Source: Cyprinodon diabolis
Lineage: Eukaryota > Chordata > Actinopteri > Cyprinodontiformes > Cyprinodontidae
Direction of reading: 5' to 3'
Length of the DNA stretch: 64,000 bases
NCBI GenBank assembly: GCA_030533445.1
Contig: CM060082.1
Location: forward strand, 34,801,817-34,865,816
In this document: piece after piece, positions 1-10,254 of the stretch
Layout: each line of letters begins with the position of its first letter
Position numbering within the stretch: position 1 is the stretch's first letter
Notes under the pieces: generated by a model
What the model saw: only the letters and a program-made list of their open reading frames with translations
What the model was told of the DNA's origin: nothing
The model's database searches: none
Made by a program: the position numbers and the translations under genes

Positions 1-336
1 TATGTTTTCTATCTGCTCTGCCCTCTAACCCTAACCCTGAGATCTCTCATTCTTTTGGCACTTCATCAACACAGCTTGTGCTATTCATTCATCATCCAGA
101 GGCAGAGAGGGAGCAATGAATAACTTTGTGATGAATGATAGTAGACATTCCCATACGAGTATAACTCACAGCTGATTTAATCTAAAAAGCATTTCATTTT
201 AATATAGCAAAGGACATGCAACTTAAAAGCACCTCTTTTAGAATATAAAACTTAAACATAGGCTAGAATTTGTCTAACATGCTTTTTACATTAAATCAAA
301 ATTATTTGATCCAAGGTGTCCATTAGAGTCCATTTA
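1..336. other. intergenic, no feature seen
   Basis: AT-rich sequence before the first transposon. It holds two tandem CCCTAA-like units near 26-40, too few to call a telomeric repeat. No exon or element was recognised. Confidence 0.5.
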
Positions 337-1447
337 CACTCACCGGCCACTTTATTAGTTACCCCATGCTAGTAACGGATTGGACCCCCTTTTGCCTTCA
401 GAACTGCCTCAATTCTTCGTGGCATAGATTCAACAAGGTGCTGGAAGCATTCCTCAGGGAGTTTGGTCCATATTGACATGATGGCATCACACAGTTGCCG
501 CAGATTTGTCGGCTGCACATCCATGATGCGAATCTCCCGTTCCACCACATCCCAAAGATGCTGTATTGGATTGAGATCTGGTGACTGTGGAGGCCATTTG
601 AGTACAGTGAACTCATTGTCATGATTAAGAAGATTCCAGCTTTATGACATGACGCATTATCCTGCTGAAAGTAGCCATCAGAAGTTGGGTACATTGTGGT
701 CATAAAGGGATGGAAATGGTTAGCAACAATACTCAGGTAGGCTGTGGCGTTGCAACAATGCTCAATTGGTACCAAGGGGCCCAAAGAGTGCCAAGAAAAT
801 ATTCCCCACACCATGACACCACCACCACCAGCCTGAACCGTTGATACAAGGCAGGATGGATCCATGCTTTCATGTTGTAGACGCCAAATTCTGACCCTAC
901 CATCCGAATGTCGCAGCAGAAATCGAGACTCATCAGACCAGGCAAAGTTTTTCCAATCTTCTATTGTCCAATTTCGATGAGCTTGTGCAAATTGTAGCCT
1001 CAGTTTCCTGTTCTTAGCTGAAAGGAGTGGCACCCGGTGTGGTCTTCTACTGCTGTAGCCCATCTGCCTCAAAGTTCGACTTACTGTGCGTTCAGAGATG
1101 TTCTTCTGCCCACCTTGGTTTTAACGGGTGGTTATTTGAGTCACTGTTGCCCTTCTATCAGCTCGAACCAGTCTGGCCATTCTCCTCTGACCTCTGGCAT
1201 CAACAAGGCATTTCCGCCCACAGAACTGCCGCTCACTGGATGTTTTTTCTTTTTCGGACCATTCTCTGTAAACCCTAGAGATGGTTGTGCTTGAAAATCC
1301 CTGATGCTCGGTTTGAACTGCAGGAGATTGTTTTGACCATGTCTACATGCCTAAATGCACTGAGTTGCCACCATGTGATTGGCTGCTTAGAAATTAAGTG
1401 TTAACAAGCAGTTGGACAGGTGTACCTAATAAAGTGGCCGGTGAGTG
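337..1447 (-). mobile_element. Tc1-like transposon (DD36E type), defective copy
   Basis: The element begins with CACTCACCGGCCACTTTATT and ends with the inverse of that sequence, and is flanked by TA on both sides (335-336 and 1448-1449), as expected for Tc1/mariner. It is 1111 bp, against 1221 bp for the related full copy at 14857-16077. The transposase is read on the minus strand. Two internal losses explain the size difference: about 100 bp covering the start codon and the first helix-turn-helix, with its junction near 1300, and a short rearrangement near 625-640. It cannot make its own transposase, but both ends remain, so it could be mobilised in trans. Confidence 0.93.
369..1300 (-). pseudogene. 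Tc1 transposase remnant
   Basis: The minus-strand frame 398-1072 encodes the second DNA-binding region and the first catalytic part, including WSDESRF (first catalytic D), the GGGGVMVWG box and FQQDN (second D). The frame is lost just after HKAGI because bases are missing relative to the intact copy at 15005-16045; the DLNPIEHLW segment with the catalytic E persists in another frame. The start codon and roughly the first 35 codons are deleted, and another shift lies near 1079-1130. The family encodes a cut-and-paste DDE transposase acting in the nucleus; this copy is clearly dead. Confidence 0.9.
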
Positions 1448-1578
1448 TATATACTGTACCAATACTTTCTGAAGGCAGCCTGTGTTTAAATTCCAGCTGC
1501 AGTTCCATTAATAATACATGATATAAACCAGTGTTTAGTTATATGTTAGAGTGTACCTAATAAAGTGGCCGGTGAGTG
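1448..1578. repeat. 101-bp passenger segment plus extra Tc1 terminal repeat
   Basis: Positions 1448-1548 match 21365-21465 in inverse orientation at 100 of 101 bases; the second locus also abuts a Tc1 copy of the same family. Here the segment is followed by a second 28-bp Tc1 terminus (1551-1578), itself followed by TA. The span 337-1578 is therefore a Tc1 element, a passenger and an outer terminus, bounded by TA on both sides. Confidence 0.85.
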
Positions 1579-1794
1579 TAGATGCAGTCTATTAACAGTT
1601 TTATGGCTTCCCTTTGTTTTTTTATTTATCGTACCCCAGGTAGTACTCAGAAATAATTTCAAAAGAATTTCTATATCTTAGCAATAGAGATTCTGAAGAA
1701 AGGTGGAGCAGAAGCCACAACACAAAAAACAGGGCCTTTGAAGGGACAATAGAGAGGGCAAATTAACTGAACAAGTTCTTTAACAGGTTTGCCA

Positions 1795-2710
1795 AGCCTG
1801 TGACCCTTACACCACTGCTGCATTCATCTCCTCTTCCCCGCAGTACTTACTTCCCCCCAGAAACAGCACCTCCACCCCCAGCCTCCACCTGAACCCAACC
1901 CTTAGCTATCACAGCACGCCATCCTACTCTGCTTCTGAAGGCGCCCCACGACAAAACTTTCCCTGCCTCACATCACCACAGACCAAGTCAGAGAACTGTT
2001 GAGGAGACTTTGACCCAAGAAAGCAGCAGGCCCAGACAAGGTGTGTACACGGCTACTATAAACCCACGCTACAGCAGGTCTTCAGCCTTAGTCTGCAGCT
2101 AGCTGGAATGCCTACCCTATGAAGACATCCTTCATCTTACCGGTTCCTGAAAAGGCCCTAACCATTGAGTCGAATGATTTCCAGCCTTTTGAACTTACTA
2201 CTTACTTCACATCTGATGAAGACAATGGAGCGGATCTTCCTCAATCTCCTCACACCTCAAGTACAGCATGCCCTGGACTGCCTGCAGTTTACATATCAGC
2301 CAGGTGTAGGAGTGGAGGACGGCATCCTCTACCTACCTCTACCGAGTCCAATCCCACTTGGATAAGGGAAGTGCCTCAGCAAGGATTCTCTTCCTGGACT
2401 TCTCAAGAGTATTCAACACTATCCGTCCCTCCCTGACAAGACAAACTGAATAGCATTAGAGTAGACCCCTGCCTGGTGGCATAGATCTTCAGCTTCCTAA
2501 CAGACAGGCCACAGTATGTCAGGCTGAGAGACACCATCACTGAAACTATGGTCAGCAGCACTGGAGCCCCCCAGGGCACAGTGTTTGTCCCTGTCTCTTC
2601 ACCTTATACATCTCTGACTTCTGTTACAACTCTGAGCTGTGTCATACGTATATATGTACGCAGATGACACAGCCACTGTGGGGTGTATAAGGGTAAAAAA
2701 GGAGGAGTAC
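1795..2710 (+). pseudogene. Rex1-like LINE reverse transcriptase fragment, decayed
   Basis: Broken plus-strand frames read as pieces of a non-LTR reverse transcriptase. The 2165-2365 frame carries LLLTSHLMKTMERIFLNLL, then QVQHALDCLQFTYQPGVGVE. A later frame shows LDFSRVFNTI, related to the FSSAFNT motif of fish Rex1 elements, and further on a TGAPQGT-like block and a DDTA-like remnant near 2660. Several frameshifts and stops separate the blocks, and neither the 5' nor the 3' end of the element was found. The family copies its RNA into DNA by target-primed reverse transcription. The assignment to Rex1 rests on remembered motifs and could be a neighbouring clade. Confidence 0.75.
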
Positions 2711-3769
2711 AGGAGGTGGCATATAATACAGTGTTGCTTTCCATCATAGTTTGAAGTGCATACTGTTAAATGTCACAAGTCATCAGAGAAAACCACAGGG
2801 GACTCATTCATTTGGAGAATCCTCATTTTGAGTGGTGACACCAAGTATGCTGTTTATGACCTGAACAAGGTTAAGTGTTGGAGTGGTCAGGTTTCTTCAC
2901 CACATGCTATAGTAGAATAATAATAATATTATCAAAGACTGAGCTAATATCCACTAACAGAATAATTATAATCCAACTGATTTGTAAATAAAGGCTTTAA
3001 AAGAGGCAAAGTTATATGACATTTTACCTAAGCATAAACTGGTTGCCAGAGACTTTCACATTATTGAAGCCAAACAAGATTAATGAGTGCTATGGAAGTC
3101 ATAAGAAAAATGGTTTCTCAGCAAAAAAACACTGTGTCATGCTGTGACTCTGATGGTCCCAAGGGGGTTTTCTTTGACAGTGTGATAATACACTGGTGCT
3201 CCCAACCAAACATTAATGTGAAGCAGACTCATTGCAGGTGGCCACTGCCTAAGGGGCTGTTGGAAGTAAAGGCCAGTAATTATGGCCTCTGCCATGCTCA
3301 GACTGTAAACAACAACAAAACAAATATACAGCTGTGCATCAGTGTGCATCCTTCAGGCTTTAGGCACAATTTGATGCTTGGATAGAAAATATACATACAA
3401 TACTTAAAAAGAAATAAATCAAAAACAAAATATAAAGTATTTATGATCCAGGGCACATTTACCAAACTCAAAACTGGACTTCATACCCTTATGTTGCATC
3501 TGTGCAGCGTTCTGATTGGTAGGTGACTTGGATTGCAAAAGTAATTTAAACCAATAGTTAAAAATGTCTTTTAAATAATTCTTGACTGACTTTTTGGATT
3601 TTTAAATGCTGTAAGATCTGTTTTATTTTTTTGCCCTGCTTTAGGATGCTCAACCATAACAATTCATCTCTGCTGTCTATTGGAGATTGTAAATGCACCA
3701 AAATGGAAGCAATTTCTGTTATTTCTTAGTGTTTCTGCTTTACCATCTTAAATATATGATCACCAATAA
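2711..3769. other. intergenic, no feature seen
   Basis: AT-rich sequence with no supported exon, RNA gene or element boundary. The open frame at 3083-3385 shows no recognisable domain and is treated as chance. Confidence 0.4.
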
Positions 3770-4605
3770 ACAGGCTACAGAGCGCCGGCCACTGCGTTTC
3801 CCAACATTTCAAAGAGCACGGCGGGATACAGCACTTCACCTTGCTGCCAAACCTCTGATGGTAGAAACGCAGAGTGCTCCTGCGACGACGACATCCTCAT
3901 GCCAACTGCAGCCACCACCTGGGGTTCCACCTTCCTACTCTGCACCGCAAAAAGTCTGGTAGCCAGCAAAAACGGGCCTCTTCCTCCTTGAGGCCTTGGT
4001 AATCACCAGTGGCGAGACGGGGGGAGTTACCCAAAGCCGCTCGCACCTGTAGTGGGAGCTGCCACAGGAAAATGTGTGGGAAAAGGAAACCGCTGTCATC
4101 TGAACCAAGGAGCGATAGCATATTTTCCATTAGGTCCACGACTGTACTGTCCCCCAAACTGGATAGTGTTAGAATCTTCTCTGCCCTCTCTACTGAGGAC
4201 AGACTGTACCTCTGCAGAAGCAGCTGCTTCAGAGCTGCGTTCTTCCCCAGCTGAGGAGGGCTATGTAGCAACACATAGCTGTGGGTAGACTGCTGCTCCA
4301 GGGCAGAAACAACCCAGTAGTACCTCGCATCATCCATGTCCCCAGCGCGGATGTGGAAAACTGTTTTGACTTGCTGAAACCACAAAGCTGGATCGCTCTG
4401 CTAGAATGCTGGAAGTTTCACAGTGGAGGGGGCAGGAACAAAACCCAGCCATGAGAGCGGCAGAGGCGGCAAGGTCGAGTTGGTTGTGGACAACCAACCT
4501 GACATTGCAATGATTATTGATGTAGCCATCCATAGTGATGAAAATATGGACATTAAAATTGAGAAAATTTTAAGGGCAAAGGGAATAGTTAGAAAGTGAG
4601 ACAAC
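3770..4605 (-). pseudogene. gypsy-type retrotransposon gag remnant
   Basis: The minus-strand frame 3897-4385 (162 codons) reads like the capsid part of a fish Ty3/gypsy gag: WFQQVKTVFHIRAGDMDDAR, then YYWVVSAL, PPQLGKNAALKQLLL, YSLSSVERAEKILTL, GDSTVVDLMENMLSLLG and FLWQLPLQVRAALGN. The upstream part (to about 4605) and the cysteine-rich tail (3770-3897) continue in other frames, so there are at least two frameshifts. No flanking LTR, protease or polymerase was found, so this is an orphan fragment. Gag normally builds the particle in which the RNA is copied. It is a different family from the element at 7853-16676. Confidence 0.75.
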
Positions 4606-7394
4606 TATTGTGCTCGTGGTCACTGGAGAAGTGGCTCCAACAGAAACCTTGAAAAACATCAGACATCTTAGTCCAGACATGTGCAGTTCTAGGGACATCT
4701 AAGATACTGTAAAGAACCTTCAATCTCTGGTAAAGGACCAAGCTTGAGATAAAGGAGTCAGAATCTTGCGCTTTTTGTTGAACATAACCCCCTGGAGCCA
4801 GCAAGAAGTGGTGGCTCAACCCTTAAATGAGGTCTTACTGTCCACGTCCTATACATTTAAGAACAGACAATTCAGTAACTCCATTATCATACTGATGGCA
4901 CTGTAGCAGCTTTAAAAAGTGCTGCAACTAAATCAGGTCATGGAAGCCACCAACATCTAAACATCCACTTACAGCAACATCATCTACATTTTTTTTTTCC
5001 TTTTGAAGATAAAACACCAGAGGCAGCATATGGTTTTTGAAATGTAAATGATATGGGGTAGAAAAAGGACAGCAGTTATCAGCTGATCTGCTTTCTACCC
5101 TTCCTCCACAGTCGGGGGAAGCATATATGCAAAATCAAAGAATACATGAGATCATGTAACAAAAAATATAATCTTTGGAATCAGTTTTACTGGATTTTAA
5201 AGTAAAATGCTGAGAAAAATACTCAAAGATTACTCAAATAATACATTTACATACCAGATTTTTTGTATATTTTTAAGAAAAAAATGAGCAAGTCTTACGT
5301 GTTGACAGCATAGAGAGCAAGCAATGACTGTTATGCTTTGACAGATGCAGGACTTTGGTCATATGAGCCATTTATGAGTGTTTATCTGTGGGAGTGTGAC
5401 ATCAACAGAAGCTTGGCATAATTATGACAGATCCTTGATCCTTGAACCCCAATCAAATTATTGCACAGCTTTACATTTTATGTAGTGGCTAAGCTCATAC
5501 TGCCTTGTTCTAAGAGACGGTTGGAGAACAGTTCTGTCCTAAATTTTCAGGGGGATCTCAGGCACATCACTCATGTTACATATATACAACACTGCTGGTT
5601 CTTATTTCTGCATATGTAGTCAATGGAGCTGCAACCCTGTTTTTCTTCATATAAGGCATGTTATACTTTCTGTACTCTTTCACACATAAAGTAACAAGGT
5701 AACAGGTCCCCTTAAGTTATTTGCCACGTCCTGCATTGTGGCACAGTCTTTTCCTTTCATAGATCTTTGTCTTGGCTTCAGAGGATGAAAGTTTGATAAG
5801 GCGAAATCATTGATTCTAACTAGATTCCTCTTGGGTTGAGTGAGGCTGCTGCTCAGAATAAGAAAAACAAAAAGCATCCAAAGGAGAGGATTAGGGGAGA
5901 GGATGTTACATGCAGGGGGAAAAGAAGACATACAGGGAACGGAAGAAGAGATATGGATGCAGAGCATATACTGGGACGAAGAGGGATTTCTGTGTTCCCT
6001 CCTACCAGAAAGAGAATCAAGAGCGCAAAAGATGAGTGGGCGTATGAGCTACTATGGGAGCCTGTAGTATGTTATTTGGAAAAAAAGGAGAATACAGGCA
6101 ATCCAAGACAGAAGGAAGGCACCTGCTTTGCACAGAAGGTATGAGCATTCATGGCAATACTTCCCTGATTTTCCCCATGTTGTCACAAGAACCAGCTGAC
6201 AATTTGAAATGGCATTGTCCTAAGAAGATTAAATTAAACAGAAAAATTTTGTTAAACCATTTCACTTTCCATACAAGAGGAAACGTGTATTATACCTGTG
6301 CAATAGCTTGCGCGAGCCAATTTTTGCTTGTGCACGCTCTGTTCTAAAGTTGCTCTTGGAAACGCTCATACAAGCCTACCTTCGAAAAGAAGATGTACAA
6401 TTTTTCTACTGTCAGACTCACCACCAGTAAGTGAAAATGGGGACGGGCACGTAGGACGGCGTTACGTAAACATATCACCAGAATGATTGACGATTAGGAG
6501 GACCACTTATTTTGATGATCCACCCAAAAAAAGAACCTCCTCCACTATACCTTTACACCTCAAGATAAAAAAAAAATAAAAATAAAAATTTTCGATTGTT
6601 ATTGACCTCAACTTTAGGTCATAATCAAATATGTTATATGATTGAAAATGAATTGGGTTTCAAGCAGACCCTCACTACTGAGCTTCAGCTCCTGGATGAA
6701 CAATACATGATGAAGATAGAGGACAATGCTCTGTTTGAAGACTTTCATAAAAAAAATTAAATATCAAAAGAAAACTTTTGTTTTTGTTCCCATAATTGAT
6801 AAATACCCAACTGAGCAATGTGAGTACTAGCACCATCCTCTGTATAAATAGCCCTGACCTGTGTGCTAAGCCCTTCCTCATTTTTCTATTCTCTCATGAA
6901 TCCACTCCATGAACCTGTTTGTGAAGTTTATGGATCACACTGAAAATGAAAAGACTTTTCACTCCAGTTAAGATCCAGGGCCCAGTGCAGTGCAGTTCAG
7001 ACAATATCCTTGTCCTGAACACTAAGATCCTTTAGGGATTTCAGGAGATCCAGAAGGGCAGTTCCTGATACATGGATAGCGTATTATTTTACCAGTAGAT
7101 TATGAATCAATTACTAACTAGAACTGGAAGTTGTAGTTAATTAATAGGTCATTCAAAATTAAGGGTAAAGTCATTTAATTGTTATTATTGAATAATTATA
7201 ACTGTAATATGCTTACTCACAAGGATTCTTCGTCTTTCACAACCAAGGTTGGATTCCTGGACCTGCTGTTCAAATTCCAGTTGTCTCCTCCGATTTGGTA
7301 AATTAGACTATGGCTATCAGCAGAGTTATTAATCAACAAATCAAATAAAACTTTCTCTGTTTATTCCAGTGTTACTAAGAGGAGGGTGAGTCTG
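4606..7394. other. intergenic, no supported feature
   Basis: Roughly 2.8 kb of AT-rich DNA. Short open frames (for example 5680-5967 and 5836-6144) are low-complexity and show no domain or splice context. Short A and T runs occur (4988-4999, 6569-6578). No element ends with target duplications were found. Confidence 0.4.
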
Positions 7395-7852
7395 ACCTGA
7401 GTGACAAATCAATCACTGCACAATAAACTCAAACTACTACAGGTTAAAATATTGATGACAGATATGTTGATTTTTGGTAGTTCCAGTGAAGACTCCGTGA
7501 CTAACACTGGTTCTTTGACCCAGTGTGTGAGACCTATTATTATAAATTTAAGGGTTAAAATAGATGCCAGACTCAAGTCTGAAACTCAAATTAGGGCTTG
7601 TGTACAATCCAGCATGTTTTACTTGAGGCAGCTAGGAAAAGTTAAACCTATCCCTTTACATCAGCCTTTTGAAACAGTAATCCAAGCCTTTGTAATTTGG
7701 CGGGATTACCGTAATGTTCTTTATAAGGTTATTAGTATTTCATACCTTTCTCTGTTTCAGAGGGAACAGAATGCTCCTGCACATCTCAGGTACAGGTACA
7801 AGTAAATATGATCATATTTCACCTATTTTAGCCTCTTTACATTGGCTGCCAG
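7395..7852 (+). pseudogene. L2-like LINE, 3' part of reverse transcriptase (left piece)
   Basis: The frame 7401-7805 reads as the C-terminal part of a non-LTR reverse transcriptase: MLIFGSSSED, VKIDARLKSETQIRACVQSS, MFYLRQLGKVKPIPL, ETVIQAFVIWRDYRN and FQREQNAPAHL. The reading continues with LHWLP-like sequence up to 7852, where an LTR element interrupts it, and resumes at 16681. This is the interrupted host of the nested insertion. It is 5' truncated, as most LINE copies are. The clade is assigned as L2-like from motif order and the 3' tail; Rex or CR1 relatives are possible. Confidence 0.8.
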
Positions 7853-8229
7853 TGTAACCTGGTTGTATTTCTCTTTTGTTATAATTACACAAAATGTTTT
7901 TATTTGTTTATTTGTATTGTTACTTACCTGACCGGAAAACCTCTAGAAAATGTCATTGTTTTAACTGTGCTGCTACTGTAAGAGTATAAGCCCCTCCTTT
8001 TGACTTCTTCTGTGGTATTGTCTTTAAATTGTCTGCACCCCTTAGACCCTCCCCTTTTGTCATGTTGTCCTGCGGGAGAGGGCTTGGAGCGGGCAGCCAT
8101 TAACACAGTTGTTTTTGTATGTTGTTCTCGTCAGGAACAATAAATCGGGAAACTGTCCTGTTATAGATGAACTGTGTCACGGCCTGATCACTTCATAAAC
8201 CAGCACAACGCAGAAAGGATCCGGTTACA
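7853..8229 (+). repeat. 5' LTR
   Basis: The boundaries are TGTAACC and GGTTACA. A TATA-like TATAAG lies at 7985-7990 and a polyadenylation signal AATAAA at 8139-8144, giving the expected U3-R-U5 order. It is identical in length to the 3' LTR. Confidence 0.95.
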
Positions 8230-8231
8230 CT

Positions 8232-8249
8232 TGGTGCCGTTCGACCCGC
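8232..8249 (+). promoter_or_regulatory. primer-binding site for minus-strand DNA synthesis
   Basis: TGGTGCCGTTCGACCCGC starts two bases after the 5' LTR. The leading TGG pairs with a tRNA CCA end, as required. The first eight bases would pair with the 3' end of tRNA-His, but the rest does not fit that tRNA well, so the primer identity is open. Confidence 0.7.
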
Positions 8250-8737
8250 TGTAACATCAAATCTCCGCTGTTGCAGCTGCTGCTACGCTGCGCATTTCCC
8301 GCCTTTGACGTCTGGCTCCGCCTGCTTCGCTGCACCGAGCGCCTCTGCCCTGCGCTTTGTCTGGCAGGCGTTGGTGTGCAAACGAAGTAACTGTTTCTGT
8401 GGGTTTTTTTTTTTGCACCTCGTTTTATACAAGGAAGGAAGGGAAATAAGTAAAAAAAAAAAAAAAGGTTAAGTCATGAAACCAGTCTGTTTGTTATTCT
8501 TTGCCTGTAGATAAGACTGGTTGTGTCTCTTTTTTCTTTTTTTTGCTGACTGATACATGTGAGTGCTTGTATGACTGTATTGTTTTAGGCTGTTTAGGAA
8601 TCTGCAGTCTCACTTTTTTTTTCTTTATTTTACATCACTTTTTTTCTTTATTTTACATAACTTTTTTTTTATTTATTTTACATCACTTTTTCTGGTGCAC
8701 TGTTCTTCATAGTGCTTATCTGTTATTGTTTAATGAA

Positions 8738-10254
8738 ATGTCTGACACTGAGGTACCGTTTAAAGGGGAAGAAGTGGACAGAAAGGTCACTTTTAGTTTG
8801 GGGAGGGGCCAACATTACATGTCGTTTGGTAGGGGTAGACCTATGCCTTCTAGTGCGTATGACAGTTCTGTTGATCAGTCTGCGATGAACGCCCCACCTG
8901 TAACCACTGCTGCTTCTACACCCATTGGCAGGGAAAGGTCTGATGTTAGCCAACTTGTTTCTACCGAGGCTCTCAGTGGGGTGATTGCTGATTTGGCTAA
9001 ACAGATTGGGGATGCCGTCACGACAAACCTCAGTAGACTAAACTCACAAAGCCAATCACAGCCTCAGGCTGCTAACAGCCAACCCAGCGACCTGACTGAT
9101 CAGTCACAAATGAGGGTTGTTGTTCAGTCTGATATCAGGGCGCCACCATATTTCAAAGGTGACCACACTGACACCTTCTCCATCCAGGAGTGGGAGGGTC
9201 TGATGAGATGTTATCTGTCGAGAATAGGATGCGTGAGCCCTGTAGAAATGTGTGAGATTATCACATCCAGACTTATTGGGAAAGCCAGAGATGTGGTTCA
9301 GGTGTCGCTTCGCTGCCAGCCTCAGTCATGTAATGACAAGTTAGTTTCTACTGTTTTTGATATCTTGAAACGCAACTTTGGTGAGCTGGTCTTTTCCAGT
9401 TTACCAATGAGAGATTTCTATAACATCCTGCCTGCTGATGGAGAGACAGCCATGGACTACTGGATTCGATTAAACAAGTCGATTGAAGCAGTAGATGAGT
9501 GTTTGCGTAGGGGGGGAAGCAGGTGGAGGATCCAGGAGCTGAAATTGTCACAATGTTCATCAGCCATTGTCCTGACCCTGGTTTAGCTCTTTCCTTCCAG
9601 CTGAAACCTGTAGAGGAGTGGACTGCTGCTGAGGTCCAGAGCCGCCTTGATAACCGTGTTGCAAGCCTTAGGAGGCCGATGGTCACTACAAACAGGGCTG
9701 TTTGTTCGTCTGCAGGCCCTGTTCTCTCCTGTCTTCCTCAGCTTGGTGCTCAATCATCCAGTGCTGCGTTGTCAGCTGATGCAACACCATTTGTTGTCTG
9801 TAATCCCCAAGCTGCTGCACGTGATCATTCTTCAGCTTCAGGTCCCTTGCATCAGCAGCCAAAGCCGCATGTTGCTCCACAACCGACATCCTTTCAGAAT
9901 GCAGCTCCCCCCAAGCAAACTTTTCCCTCCAGTTCAGGAGTCGAACCACCTCATCAGATGGCAGAGATGTTTGATAAAGTTCTGTCTCTGTGTGCATCTT
10001 CTCTATGCACACAAAGAGACCACTCTGTTACAAAACAAAGTGGTCAATATGTGGGGCGTTACACACGTGGTTCTAAACGTCCTCAGCGTGCGCCATGCAA
10101 AGTTTGCTGTTTGGAGGAGCATACAACACATTCACACTGTAGATTGTTCAGACTGTGTCTCAACTGCTTCGGCTCAGGACACATTCAAAGGGATTGTCCT
10201 CAGCCTGCTCATCACACATCGCAGCCACCCTCCCAGTATCCTAGTTTAAACTAG
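8738..10254 (+). pseudogene. gag of the LTR retrotransposon, with one frameshift
   Basis: The chosen start is the ATG at 8738 (MSDTEVPFKGEEVDRK); the open frame upstream of it is low-complexity leader. The first part (to about 9510) carries a capsid-like region with YFKGDHTDTFSIQEWEGLM. At 9510-9516 a run of seven G separates this frame from the one that continues to 10254. The second part ends with a CCHC zinc knuckle at 10156-10197 (CLNCFGSGHIQRDC), which binds the RNA in the particle. The gag stop TAG is at 10252-10254, directly after a frameshift heptamer. The G-run break is most simply a one-base deletion, but it also fits a slippery pattern. Gag forms the virus-like particle in the cytoplasm. 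Confidence 0.85.
10245..10251 (+). promoter_or_regulatory. -1 ribosomal frameshift heptamer at the gag-pol junction
   Basis: TTTAAAC sits in the gag frame as T TTA AAC, followed at once by the gag stop TAG. A one-base backward slip enters exactly the frame of the protease, which is closed upstream by a TAG at 10242-10244. This is the X XXY YYZ form used for gag-pol expression. A short GCCC/GGGC stem (10258-10261 with 10274-10277) could follow; its strength was not computed. Confidence 0.8.

Noticed and set aside
24..42. Two CCCTAA-like units, as in telomeres
   Set aside because: Only two units inside ordinary AT-rich DNA; expected by chance in a genome of this size.
3897..4385. 162-codon open frame as a possible host gene
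   Set aside because: The reading matches capsid regions of gypsy-type gag and is flanked by frame-shifted parts of the same protein; no splice context.
5836..6144. Lysine- and arginine-rich plus-strand frames
   Set aside because: Purine-rich DNA gives charged readings in two overlapping frames; neither has a domain or splice context.
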